Positions 1-9,000 of a stretch of 64,000 nucleotides of DNA are shown here, in pieces. How positions within the stretch are numbered: position 1 is the first letter of the stretch; each line of letters opens with the position of its first letter. Origin of the DNA: Oceanobacillus halophilus (GTDB taxonomy: Bacteria > Bacillota > Bacilli > Bacillales > Amphibacillaceae); contig NZ_RBZP01000001.1 of NCBI RefSeq assembly GCF_003628505.1, positions 372,001-436,000 on the forward strand. The letters are read 5' to 3'. The notes below the pieces were generated by a model. That model did no database searches. It saw only the letters and a program-made list of their open reading frames with translations, and was not told where the DNA came from. Made by a program: the position numbers and the translations under genes.

Positions 1-27
1 CGAATCATTTAGAAGGGAGTTATTATA

Positions 28-447
28 ATGGCATGGGAAAATCCATCAAAAGAAGAGTTGAAAGACATCTTAGAGACTTCCAAAACGATCGCTGTAGTTG
101 GGTTATCAGATAACCCTGAAAGAACTTCTTATCAAATTTCCAAAATCATGCAAGAAAATGGTTATCGAATTATCCCAGTTAATCCATCTATTGATGAGGT
201 ACTAGGTGAAAAAGCTTACTCTTCATTATCCGACATTCCGGAATCATTCGATATTATAAATGTGTTCCGAAGACCTGAATTTTTACTAGATATTGCTAAA
301 GAAGCAGCTCAAACGGATGCACGTATATTTTGGGCACAACAAGGAATCATTAATGAGGAAGCCTTTCATTATTTAAAAGAACGTGATTTTACTGTTATTA
401 TGGATTTATGTATTAAAGTCGTTCATGCTGTATTAGTTAATAAATAA
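28..447 (+). CDS. yneT: CoA-binding protein, YneT/YccU family
   Basis: This 139-residue protein matches the single-domain CoA-binding (Rossmann-type) family in length and layout. The nucleotide-binding start TIAVVGLSDNPERTSY lies near residues 20-35, followed by the conserved IIPVNP segment and the FRRPE motif near residue 80. The exact reaction is not known for the family; binding of CoA is the accepted biochemical property. The start is supported by AAGGGAG about 8 bases upstream. In B. subtilis yneT lies directly before parE-parC, as here. A terminator follows, so it is probably transcribed apart from parE. Confidence 0.85.
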   Translation: MAWENPSKEELKDILETSKTIAVVGLSDNPERTSYQISKIMQENGYRIIPVNPSIDEVLGEKAYSSLSDIPESFDIINVFRRPEFLLDIAKEAAQTDARIFWAQQGIINEEAFHYLKERDFTVIMDLCIKVVHAVLVNK

Positions 448-451
448 GATT

Positions 452-483
452 AAAAAGGATGACTCTTGCAGTTATCCTTTTTT
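452..483 (+). terminator. Rho-independent terminator after yneT
   Basis: AAAAAGGATGACT and AGTTATCCTTT pair (one G-U) around a five-base loop, and the stem runs into a T-rich tract. Confidence 0.85.
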
Positions 484-750
484 CAATTGTGATAGGATAT
501 TTTTCCCTTATGTTAGGAAACGGAACTGTGGTAATTATGTTAGTTTGGATTATTATTAAGGGAGAGGCGTTTATAGATTCTTGCTGGAAAAACGCTTGAT
601 ACTTCCCATATTGCCAACCCGTTGTTCCGAAACTCCTATGCATTGGCGATAATTTTATAGTATACTTATATTCGATTCTATCTGCGTTTACGCACACCAT
701 TATTATTGTCAGGTAATTTACAATATAAAACATTTGTTCTATGATTAATA
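484..750. other. Non-coding gap before parE
   Basis: AT-rich sequence between the yneT terminator and parE. I see no convincing open reading frame (a minus-strand frame here has no family resemblance and no ribosome binding site), and no clearly spaced promoter. Confidence 0.4.
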
Positions 751-786
751 GTGAAAGTTGCAGTTTTTGAGGGGAGAGAAGATTTA

Positions 787-2742
787 TTGACTAAACAATC
801 TACTCAATATACAGATGATTCCATTCAAGTACTAGAGGGTTTAGAAGCCGTTAGAAAAAGACCAGGTATGTATATCGGAAGCACAGATAGTAAGGGATTG
901 CATCACTTGGTATTTGAAATTGTTGATAATGCCGTTGATGAGGCTTTATCTGGTTATGGGAATGAAATCAATGTAACCATACATAAAGACAATAGTATAT
1001 CAGTAGAAGATAATGGGAGAGGTATCCCTACAGGAATGCATCGAACAGGTAAAGCTACTACAGAAGTTATTTTTACCGTACTTCACGCTGGAGGTAAATT
1101 TGGACAGGGTGGCTATAAATCGAGTGGTGGTCTCCACGGAGTTGGTGCATCAGTAGTTAATGCCTTATCAGAATGGCTGGAAGTAACCATTTATCGTGAA
1201 GGAAAAACATTTTACCAGCGTTTTGAAAATGGCGGGATACCTGTTAGCCCACTGGAACAAAAAGGGAAAACGAGGAAATCTGGTACTGTTATACATTTTA
1301 AGCCAGACGAGGCCATATTCTCCATGACTACTTATGATTATGAAATATTATCTGAGCGTCTACGAGAATCAGCCTTTTTATTAAAGGGACTTACCATTCA
1401 ACTGAAAGATGAACGTAATGAACAAGAAGAATCATTCCATTATCCCGATGGACTGGAATCTTTTGTACAGTATTTAAACGAAGAAAAAGATGCCCTACAT
1501 CCTGTTGTATCTTTTGAAGGAGAACAGCAAGGGATAGAAGTTGACTTTGCTTTCCAATTCAATGATGGGTATGCAGAAAACATGTTATCATTTGTAAACC
1601 ATGTTCGCACCAGAGATGGTGGGACACATGAATCTGGAGCACGTACTGGAATTACGAGGACTGTCAATGATTACGCGCGACGGGTCTCATTATTAAAAGA
1701 GAAAGATAAGAACTTGGATGGCTCAGATATTCGTGAAGGTATGACAGCTGTTGTGTCTGTTCGAATTCCAGAAGACAAACTCCAATTCGAAGGACAAACC
1801 AAAGGGAAATTAGGTACGTCAGAAGCGAGGTCAGTTGTTGATGCTGTAGTTTCCGAACACCTCTCTTACTTTTTAGAAGAAAATGCTGAAATTGCCTCCA
1901 TGCTAATAAAGAAATCCATTAAGGCAAAAGAAGCAAGAGAAGCGGCACGAAAAGCAAGAGAAGAAGCGAGAACTGGAAAGAAAAAACGTAAAAGAGACAC
2001 CATTCTGAGTGGAAAATTAACACCTGCCCAGTCAAAAAACCCGAAACGAAATGAATTGTATTTAGTGGAGGGAGACTCAGCTGGTGGTTCTGCTAAACAA
2101 GGAAGAGACAGAAAGTTTCAAGCAATACTTCCGTTAAGAGGTAAAGTTATCAATACGGAAAAAGCAAAACTTCAGGATGTTTTTAAAAATGAAGAGATTT
2201 CTACCATGATTTATACAATCGGGGCTGGTGTTGGTGCAGACTTTAATTTAGATGATGTCCAATATGATAAAATTATTATTATGACCGATGCTGATACAGA
2301 TGGTGCTCACATCCAAGTATTACTTCTTACATTTTTCTATCGTTATATGCGCCCGCTTATTGAATCCGGGAAAGTTTATATTGCGCTTCCTCCACTTTTT
2401 AAAATCTCCAAAGGAAAAGGGAAAAACGAAAAAATTGTTTATGCTTGGAATGAGGATGAAATGAAAAACGCCGTAAATAAGTTTAAAAATGGCTATATCA
2501 TTCAGCGTTATAAAGGTCTAGGAGAAATGAATGCTGATCAATTGTGGGAAACAACGATGGATCCAGATTCACGTACCTTAATCCGGGTTTCAATCGACGA
2601 TTTAGCCCGGGCCGAACGAAGAGTGACAACTTTAATGGGTGATAAAGTAGAACCACGCAGAAAATGGATTGAATCCCATGTTGAATTTGGATTAGAAGAA
2701 GACGAATCAATATTGGAAAATGATAAAATCTCAAAGAATTAA
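787..2742 (+). CDS. parE: DNA topoisomerase IV subunit B
   Basis: ATPase subunit of topoisomerase IV, which decatenates daughter chromosomes with ParC. The N-terminal GHKL ATPase shows EIVDNAVDEALSG, VEDNGRGIPTG and GLHGVGASVVNALS. The TOPRIM domain shows VEGDSAGGSAKQGRDR and the metal-binding MTDADTDGAHI, and YKGLGEMN lies near the C-terminus. The frame is open from a GTG at 751, but the TTG at 787 has GGGGAGAG eight bases upstream and gives the usual N-terminus (TKQSTQYTDDSIQVLEGLEA), so I chose it; the product is then 651 residues. The next gene starts 12 bases after the stop, so parE and parC form one operon. Assignment to ParE rather than GyrB rests on the yneT-parC context. Confidence 0.95.
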   Translation: MTKQSTQYTDDSIQVLEGLEAVRKRPGMYIGSTDSKGLHHLVFEIVDNAVDEALSGYGNEINVTIHKDNSISVEDNGRGIPTGMHRTGKATTEVIFTVLHAGGKFGQGGYKSSGGLHGVGASVVNALSEWLEVTIYREGKTFYQRFENGGIPVSPLEQKGKTRKSGTVIHFKPDEAIFSMTTYDYEILSERLRESAFLLKGLTIQLKDERNEQEESFHYPDGLESFVQYLNEEKDALHPVVSFEGEQQGIEVDFAFQFNDGYAENMLSFVNHVRTRDGGTHESGARTGITRTVNDYARRVSLLKEKDKNLDGSDIREGMTAVVSVRIPEDKLQFEGQTKGKLGTSEARSVVDAVVSEHLSYFLEENAEIASMLIKKSIKAKEAREAARKAREEARTGKKKRKRDTILSGKLTPAQSKNPKRNELYLVEGDSAGGSAKQGRDRKFQAILPLRGKVINTEKAKLQDVFKNEEISTMIYTIGAGVGADFNLDDVQYDKIIIMTDADTDGAHIQVLLLTFFYRYMRPLIESGKVYIALPPLFKISKGKGKNEKIVYAWNEDEMKNAVNKFKNGYIIQRYKGLGEMNADQLWETTMDPDSRTLIRVSIDDLARAERRVTTLMGDKVEPRRKWIESHVEFGLEEDESILENDKISKN

Positions 2743-2754
2743 GGGGGGGTTGAT

Positions 2755-5205
2755 TTGTCACAACCTGAACAGTATTTAGACCTTCCGCTAGAAGAAGTTA
2801 TCGGCGACAGGTTCGGAAGGTATAGTAAGTATATTATTCAAGATCGTGCTCTGCCAGATGCGAGAGATGGGTTGAAACCTGTTCAACGCAGGATTTTATA
2901 TGCGATGCACGTGGAAAAGAACACACACGAAAAGTCATTTCGTAAGTCTGCAAAAACAGTCGGTACCGTTATAGGGAATTACCATCCACATGGTGATTCT
3001 TCTGTATACGAAGCAATGGTGCGATTAAGTATGGACTGGAAAATGCGTAATGAATTAATCGAAATGCATGGAAACAATGGAAGCCTTGATGGGGACCCGC
3101 CAGCAGCTATGCGTTATACCGAAGCGCGTCTTTCTGCCATTTCATCTGAGTTGCTTCGTGATATTGACAAGGAGACGGTTGATCATATTCCGAACTTTGA
3201 TGAAACAACATTAGAGCCGACTGTTTTACCAGCTAAATTTCCTAATTTACTGGTGAACGGATCAACTGGAATTTCTTCTGGATACGCAACGGATATTCCA
3301 CCGCACAATCTAGCAGAAGTAATTGATGGTGTCATTAAGAGAATAGATAAGCCGAATGTATCTGTGGATGAATTGATGAACGTCATCAAAGGACCTGATT
3401 TCCCGACTGGTGGTATTATCCAGGGGATCGATGGAATTAAAAAAGCTTATGAAACCGGAAAAGGTAAGGTAGTTGTTCGAGGTAAAACAAAAATTGAACC
3501 GATTCGTGGAAATCGGGAACAAATTGTTATTGATGAAATTCCATTTGAAGTAAATAAAGCAAATATGGTCAAAAAAATTGATGAATTAAGATTTGACCGT
3601 AAAGTGGAAGGGATAGCTGAAGTTCGTGATGAAACGGATCGAACTGGACTCAGAATCGTTATAGAGTTAAAAAAAGATGTTAATAGTGAAGGAGTACTAA
3701 ATTACTTATACAAAAATACTGACCTTCAAGTAACGTATCACTTTAATATGGTCGCTATTAAAGATCGAACACCTCGATTATTATCATTACCAGAAATGTT
3801 AGATTCCTATATTGCTCATCAAAAAGAAGTAGTAACGAGACAAACAACCTTTGATTTGAATAAAGCAAGAGATCGAGCACATATTGTGGAAGGACTTATG
3901 AAAGCTATTTCGATTTTGGATGATTTAATTGCGACGATTCGTTCTTCTAAAGATAAGCAAGATGCAAAAAAACGAATTATTGATGAATATAGTTTCACGG
4001 AAGCACAAGCCGAAGCTATTGTCATGTTGCAATTGTATCGCTTAACCAACACGGACATTACTCAACTGGAAAAAGAAGCAGATGAATTACGAAAACAAAT
4101 TACATCATATGAAGCAATATTAAGTAGTGAGAAAAAGCTATTACAAACCATTAAACAAGATTTGCGTCAAATTAAGAAAAAATTCTCTGATTCAAGAAGG
4201 ACAATCATTGAGGATAAAATAGAAGAACTGAAAATTGATATCGAAGTCGTCGTTGCTAGTGAAGATGTCCTCGTTTCTGTTACAAAAGATGGCTACATAA
4301 AACGCACTAGCCTAAGATCTTATAGTGCTTCTAACGGGGAAGATTTAGCCATAAAAGATCAGGATCACCTCATATCTTTAATGGAAATCAATACAACAGA
4401 CAAGGTGTTAATTTTTACAAATAAAGGAAAATATATTTTAATGTCTGTTCATGAGTTACCAGATATCCGCTGGAAAGATCTGGGTCAGCATATATCCAGT
4501 ATAGCTTCGTTAGAAAAAGAAGAGCATATTGTACAATGTTTCCCTATTCGAGAATTCAAGGACGATTCTTATCTCGTATTCTTTACAAAAAACGGGATGG
4601 TGAAGCGAAGCGAATTAAAACTGTACAATGCTTCCAGACATTCTAAAGCCCTCATTGCCTTAAATCTAAAAGGTGATGATGAAGTAGTTAATGTATTTGA
4701 GACGAATGGTTATTCAGAGGTGTTTATTGCATCCAATAAGGGATATGGACTCTGGTATCATGAATCTGAAATTAATATTGTCGGACAAAGAGCTGCAGGG
4801 GTAAAATCTATTCAGTTGAAAGATGGGGAGTATGTGGTAAGTGGTCAGGTATTTGATGAGTTATCAGAACCATCACTTGTAATAGTAACGCAGCGAGGTG
4901 CCTGCAAACGAATGAAATTAAAAGAATTTGAGAAAACAAGCCGTGCAAAACGTGGTTTGATAATGTTACGTGAATTAAAAAATAAACCACATCGTATCGT
5001 AGGGTTCCATATATTATATGAAAATGAAAGTCTAGAATTTCTGACTGAAAATGGAGAGGTTCACCATATTTATCCACTTGAGCTTAAAGCGAGTGACCGT
5101 TATAGTAATGGTTCCTTTGTAATTGATAGTGATACACATGGAGAAGTACTGGAAGTTTGGAAGGAGACACCATATCAGAAGCCGTTTGATGAATCAAATG
5201 AATAA
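2755..5205 (+). CDS. parC: DNA topoisomerase IV subunit A
   Basis: DNA-cleaving subunit of topoisomerase IV. The catalytic tyrosine lies in AMRYTEARLS (about Y121). The quinolone-resistance region HPHGDSSVYEAM keeps Ser and Glu at about positions 82 and 86, the residues usually changed in resistant strains, so a fluoroquinolone-sensitive allele is predicted. The N-terminal breakage-reunion domain (about 1-480) is followed by the C-terminal beta-pinwheel repeats (for example VLVSVTKDGYIKR and YLVFFTKNGMVKRS). The start is TTG at 2755 with a G-rich ribosome binding site (GGGGGGG) just before it, 12 bases after parE. The 816-residue length is normal. Confidence 0.95.
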   Translation: MSQPEQYLDLPLEEVIGDRFGRYSKYIIQDRALPDARDGLKPVQRRILYAMHVEKNTHEKSFRKSAKTVGTVIGNYHPHGDSSVYEAMVRLSMDWKMRNELIEMHGNNGSLDGDPPAAMRYTEARLSAISSELLRDIDKETVDHIPNFDETTLEPTVLPAKFPNLLVNGSTGISSGYATDIPPHNLAEVIDGVIKRIDKPNVSVDELMNVIKGPDFPTGGIIQGIDGIKKAYETGKGKVVVRGKTKIEPIRGNREQIVIDEIPFEVNKANMVKKIDELRFDRKVEGIAEVRDETDRTGLRIVIELKKDVNSEGVLNYLYKNTDLQVTYHFNMVAIKDRTPRLLSLPEMLDSYIAHQKEVVTRQTTFDLNKARDRAHIVEGLMKAISILDDLIATIRSSKDKQDAKKRIIDEYSFTEAQAEAIVMLQLYRLTNTDITQLEKEADELRKQITSYEAILSSEKKLLQTIKQDLRQIKKKFSDSRRTIIEDKIEELKIDIEVVVASEDVLVSVTKDGYIKRTSLRSYSASNGEDLAIKDQDHLISLMEINTTDKVLIFTNKGKYILMSVHELPDIRWKDLGQHISSIASLEKEEHIVQCFPIREFKDDSYLVFFTKNGMVKRSELKLYNASRHSKALIALNLKGDDEVVNVFETNGYSEVFIASNKGYGLWYHESEINIVGQRAAGVKSIQLKDGEYVVSGQVFDELSEPSLVIVTQRGACKRMKLKEFEKTSRAKRGLIMLRELKNKPHRIVGFHILYENESLEFLTENGEVHHIYPLELKASDRYSNGSFVIDSDTHGEVLEVWKETPYQKPFDESNE

Positions 5206-5290
5206 GTTTATAATAGACTAGAATGTATGGTTTGAAAAATTAAAATTATTCTGCTATTAGTAACCTCAGGACAAACATAGGGTGTTAGAT

Positions 5291-5335
5291 GATTAAACTA
5301 GGTTTTTCAGTATTCTGTATGAGCCTAGTTTAATC
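5291..5335. terminator. Inverted repeat after parC (terminator or operator)
   Basis: GATTAAACTAGG and CCTAGTTTAATC form a perfect 12-base inverted repeat around a 21-base loop. It lies between the end of parC and the acyl-CoA dehydrogenase gene. The following TTCTT tract is weak, so it may end parC transcripts or be a regulator site for the downstream operon. Confidence 0.55.
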
Positions 5336-5379
5336 TTCTTATAAATAAAGAAAGTATGAACAAAAAGAGGTGTATAGCA

Positions 5380-6525
5380 ATGGATTTTGAATTATCCAAA
5401 GAACAGAAAATGATTCAATCAATGGTCCGTGAATTTGCTGAAGAAGTTATACAGCCCAGAGCCATAGAAATTGATCAGAATGCCGCCTTCCCAGAAGATA
5501 TCTTTAATCAAATGGGAGAATTGGGATTACTGGGAATACCCTTTCCAGAGAAGTATGGAGGTTCTAACGGTGATACCCTTTCTTACGCTATCGCTGTAGA
5601 AGAAATTGGAAGCGCTTGCGGAAGTACTGGTTTGAGTTATGCGGCAGCTGTTTCATTAGGTGCAAGCCCTTTTTATTATTTTGGTACCGAAGAACAAAAA
5701 CAGAAGTATCTAAGACCGTTAGCAGAAGGGAAAGCATTAGCTTCATTTGGGTTAACCGAACCGAATGCTGGATCCGATGCTGGTGGTACCAAAACCACAG
5801 CAATTCTCGATGGAAACGATTATTATGTGATAAACGGAGAAAAATGTTTTATTACTAATGCGAGTTATGCTAAGACCTTAATTATAACTGCTGTAACAGG
5901 AAAAACGAATCAAGGGCAAAACGCAATTTCTTCCATAATTGTACCTGCTGATACCAAAGGTGTATCGATTACAAGTGAATACGAAAAGATGGGAGTTCGA
6001 GGATCAGATACCGCTCAAATTATTTTGGAAAATGTTCGTGTTCCTAAAGAAAATGTATTGGGTGAACCGAACAAAGGTTTTCAACAATTTTTACAAACAC
6101 TAGATGGTGGTAGAATTTCGATTGGAGCATTAGGATTAGGTATTGCACAAGCTTCTTTAAACAAAGCTTTAGATTATGCTAAGGAGCGAAAACAATTTGG
6201 AAAATCCATCTCTAAATTTCAAGCCATTCAGTTTAAGTTGGCAGACATGGCGATGGAAGTGGAATTAGCTAGAAATATAGTATATAAAGCTGCATGGTTG
6301 AAAGATCAAGGTAAACCTTTTAGCAAAGAAGCGGCATATGCTAAACTTTTTGCTACGGAGACAGCTTTTCGAAGTGCCAATCAAGCTATACAGATATTAG
6401 GTGGTAATGGGTACATGAGAGAATTTGAAGTAGAACGATATTTACGTGATGCCAAACTATTAGAAATAGGTGAAGGGACTTCAGAGATTCAAAGACTTGT
6501 TATCGCAAGGCAACTAGGATGTTAA
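5380..6525 (+). CDS. Acyl-CoA dehydrogenase (isovaleryl/short-chain type)
   Basis: FAD enzyme that makes the 2,3-double bond in an acyl-CoA and passes electrons to ETF. The frame is open from ATG 5356, but the ATG at 5380 has AAAGAGG about nine bases upstream and gives the family's standard start MDFELSKEQKM, so the protein is 381 residues. Family features include GLTEPNAGSDAG, the helical segment DYAKERKQFGKSISKFQAIQ, and the C-terminal LEIGEGTSEIQRLVIAR holding the expected catalytic Glu. It is the first gene of a run with biotin carboxylase, biotin carrier, hydratase and carboxyltransferase, as in the B. subtilis yng cluster (yngJ). This makes isovaleryl-CoA the likely substrate, though butyryl-CoA-type enzymes look the same at this level. 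Confidence 0.85.
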   Translation: MDFELSKEQKMIQSMVREFAEEVIQPRAIEIDQNAAFPEDIFNQMGELGLLGIPFPEKYGGSNGDTLSYAIAVEEIGSACGSTGLSYAAAVSLGASPFYYFGTEEQKQKYLRPLAEGKALASFGLTEPNAGSDAGGTKTTAILDGNDYYVINGEKCFITNASYAKTLIITAVTGKTNQGQNAISSIIVPADTKGVSITSEYEKMGVRGSDTAQIILENVRVPKENVLGEPNKGFQQFLQTLDGGRISIGALGLGIAQASLNKALDYAKERKQFGKSISKFQAIQFKLADMAMEVELARNIVYKAAWLKDQGKPFSKEAAYAKLFATETAFRSANQAIQILGGNGYMREFEVERYLRDAKLLEIGEGTSEIQRLVIARQLGC

Positions 6526-6561
6526 CTTTTACATCTCATATTTATAAATAGGAGAGAATAT

Positions 6562-7914
6562 ATGATTAAAAAAGTTCTTATTGCCAATCGTGGTGAAATT
6601 GCCGCAAGAATTATCAGAACATGTCAAAAAATCGGAATTAAAACGGTTGCTGTCTATTCAGAAGCGGATAAAGAGGCTCCCTTTGTTAAAATGGCGGATG
6701 AATACTTTTTACTGGGAGCATCTCCTGTAAATGAGAGCTACATGAATATGCAAAAGATATTCTTGGCAGCCAAAGAGACTGGAGCAGATGCTATTCATCC
6801 AGGGTATGGTTTCCTAAGCGAAAGCGAGACTTTCGCTGCAGCTTGCAGAGAAAAAGGCTTGACTTTTATAGGACCAAAAAGTGAAATTATCAAATTAATG
6901 GGCAATAAAGTAGAAGCGAGAAAGGCAATGAAAGAAGCAGGGATACCTATCATCCCAGGAACAGAGAATGGGATTACCTCTGTAGATGAAGCGGTAAAAT
7001 TTTCAGATGAAATTGGTTACCCAGTTATGCTAAAAGCTTCAGCTGGTGGCGGAGGAATAGGTATGCAGGTTGTACATTCTAAAGAGGAGTTAATAAAGGC
7101 CTTTGAGACTGCTTCCAAGCGCGCTTATGCATTTTTCGGTAATGGTTCCATGTTTGTGGAGAAAAAGGTGGAGAGAGCCAAACACATAGAAATACAGTTA
7201 TTAGCTGACAATTATGGGAATGTTGTTCATCTATTTGAAAGGGACTGTTCCATCCAAAGACGGAATCAAAAAGTTATCGAAGAAGCACCTTGCCCTTTTA
7301 TTTCTGAACAGACTATAAAGGAAATGGGAGAAGCAGCAGTAAAAGCCGCTAAGAAAATAGGTTATACTAGCGCTGGAACAATGGAATTTTTGGTAGATGA
7401 GGATCAGAACTATTATTTTCTTGAAATGAATACAAGAATTCAAGTGGAACACCCTGTGACAGAGGAAATCACTGGACAGGATATTGTAGAAGCGCAAATT
7501 CAAATTGCCAACGGGGAAGACCTATCCATTCAACAAGCTGACATTAAAAAATCAGGTCATGCTATTGAGGTACGTATTTATGCTGAAGACCCAGTTACGT
7601 TCTATCCTTCTCCAGGACTCATCCAGTCGATGAAAGTGCCTGAAGGTGAGAACGTTCGAAATGAAACAACAGTGAAAGATAACTATCAGGTCACACCTTT
7701 CTATGATCCAATGATTGCTAAGTTAATAGTAAAAGGACCTACTAGAGAGGATGCTATTTCCTTATTAAATCAGTCATTGGAAGCATATAAAGTAGTTGGC
7801 ATTAGAACAAATATTCCTATGCTATTAAAAATAATAAATACAAAAGCCTTTCAACATGGAAAAATTACTACAGCTTTTGTTGAGGAACATTATCTATCAA
7901 CAATTAATCATTAA
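6562..7914 (+). CDS. Acyl-CoA carboxylase, biotin carboxylase subunit (YngH-like)
   Basis: This 450-residue protein carboxylates the biotin of a carrier protein using ATP and bicarbonate. It shows the N-terminal KVLIANRGEIAARIIRTC, the ATP-grasp glycine-rich loop KASAGGGGIGMQ, ERDCSIQRRNQKVIEE, and the active-site segment EMNTRIQVEHPVTEEITGQD. The length equals a stand-alone AccC-type subunit without a fused carrier domain; the carrier is the next gene. The start is ATG at 6562 after AGGAGAG. Position between the acyl-CoA dehydrogenase and carboxyltransferase genes argues for methylcrotonyl-CoA or a similar acyl-CoA carboxylase rather than the fatty-acid AccC. Confidence 0.88.
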   Translation: MIKKVLIANRGEIAARIIRTCQKIGIKTVAVYSEADKEAPFVKMADEYFLLGASPVNESYMNMQKIFLAAKETGADAIHPGYGFLSESETFAAACREKGLTFIGPKSEIIKLMGNKVEARKAMKEAGIPIIPGTENGITSVDEAVKFSDEIGYPVMLKASAGGGGIGMQVVHSKEELIKAFETASKRAYAFFGNGSMFVEKKVERAKHIEIQLLADNYGNVVHLFERDCSIQRRNQKVIEEAPCPFISEQTIKEMGEAAVKAAKKIGYTSAGTMEFLVDEDQNYYFLEMNTRIQVEHPVTEEITGQDIVEAQIQIANGEDLSIQQADIKKSGHAIEVRIYAEDPVTFYPSPGLIQSMKVPEGENVRNETTVKDNYQVTPFYDPMIAKLIVKGPTREDAISLLNQSLEAYKVVGIRTNIPMLLKIINTKAFQHGKITTAFVEEHYLSTINH

Positions 7915-7928
7915 AGGAGGAAGTACTC

Positions 7929-8141
7929 ATGACAGAAGTAAAAGCAAGTATGACAGGGAATGTATGGAAAATAGTTGTTCAAAAAGGGGAACAGGTAGAA
8001 GAGGGTCAAGAGATGGTTATCTTAGAATCGATGAAAATGGAAATACCGATTACCGCGGAAATAACTGGAACAGTACAAGAGTTAAAAGTAGCAGAGGGGG
8101 ATTTTGTCAACGAAGATGATGTTATTGCCGTAATAGAATAA
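7929..8141 (+). CDS. Biotin/lipoyl attachment carrier protein (YngHB-like)
   Basis: This small 70-residue protein consists only of a biotinyl/lipoyl hammerhead domain. The attachment motif is LESMKMEIPI with the lysine at about position 36; Met on both sides of the lysine is typical of biotinylation. It is expected to carry carboxybiotin between the biotin carboxylase (ends 14 bases upstream) and the carboxyltransferase at 9001. The ribosome binding site is AGGAGG at 7915-7920. The frame at 7856-8119 is a shadow of this gene. Confidence 0.9.
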   Translation: MTEVKASMTGNVWKIVVQKGEQVEEGQEMVILESMKMEIPITAEITGTVQELKVAEGDFVNEDDVIAVIE

Positions 8142-8208
8142 ATCCCTTGAGTAAGTATTTTTCTGCCAATTTTTTAAATGATCTTATAGAGGAGGGTTCT
8201 CCTTAGAC

Positions 8209-8982
8209 ATGATAGATTTGAATATATTGGAAGAACATATTGCAATTGTTTCTTTAAACAGACCAGAAGCGGCAAATGCCATGTCAAAACCCTTTCTTCA
8301 CATATTTAACGAAACCATTGATAAGTTAGCAAAGAACCCAAGCATCTATTGCACCATCATTACCGGAGCTGGGGAAAAAGCCTTTTGTGCTGGAGCAGAC
8401 TTAAAAGAGAGAAAGGGAATGTCAGACCAACAAGTAGTAGAAGCAGTCAACTATATAGGAGAAACGATTACTTCAGTGGAAAAACTGCCTATGCCAGTAA
8501 TAGCTGCATTAAATGGAGGAGCGTTTGGTGGGGGATTAGAACTAGCGATTGCGTGTGATATTCGTATAGCTGCAAGCCATATAAAATTAGGCTTAACAGA
8601 GACTTCACTTGCTATTATTCCTGGTGCAGGAGGCACTCAACGATTACCAAGATTAATAGGGTTAGGTCAAGCCAAACGTATGATCTACACTGGAAAAACG
8701 ATTACTGCTGAGGAGGCATTATCCATTGGTCTTGTTGAAGAAATTGCAGATGGAAAAGAAGTCCTTGAAAAAGCCATTCTATTAGCAAGGTCTATTGCAT
8801 GCAATGGTCCCATCGCACTAAAACAGGCAAAACTAGCAATCAACCGTGGGATAGAGACAGACATAACTACTGGACTAACCATTGAACATTTGGCATATAA
8901 AGAAACAATTCCAACAAAGGATAGAGTAGAAGGACTTCAAGCATTTCGTGAAAAGAGGAAACCTATTTATATAGGAGAATAA
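8209..8982 (+). CDS. Enoyl-CoA hydratase/isomerase (probable methylglutaconyl-CoA hydratase)
   Basis: Crotonase-family protein of 257 residues. The CoA-binding and oxyanion segments are visible: AFCAGADLKERKGM near residue 65, NGGAFGGGLELAIACDIRIA near 105, and IIPGAGGTQRLPRLIG near 140. In the B. subtilis cluster the equivalent gene is yngF, and in leucine breakdown this step hydrates 3-methylglutaconyl-CoA to HMG-CoA. The start is ATG 8209 with GGAGGG about 12 bases upstream, a slightly long spacing. It sits inside the carboxylase operon, between the carrier and carboxyltransferase genes, which supports the specific role; a general enoyl-CoA hydratase remains possible. Confidence 0.82.
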   Translation: MIDLNILEEHIAIVSLNRPEAANAMSKPFLHIFNETIDKLAKNPSIYCTIITGAGEKAFCAGADLKERKGMSDQQVVEAVNYIGETITSVEKLPMPVIAALNGGAFGGGLELAIACDIRIAASHIKLGLTETSLAIIPGAGGTQRLPRLIGLGQAKRMIYTGKTITAEEALSIGLVEEIADGKEVLEKAILLARSIACNGPIALKQAKLAINRGIETDITTGLTIEHLAYKETIPTKDRVEGLQAFREKRKPIYIGE

Positions 8983-9000
8983 TGGATAGGAGGTTGAATG

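Noticed and set aside
437-733. 98-residue minus-strand frame after yneT
   Set aside because: It overlaps a terminator, has no ribosome binding site and no recognisable sequence pattern.
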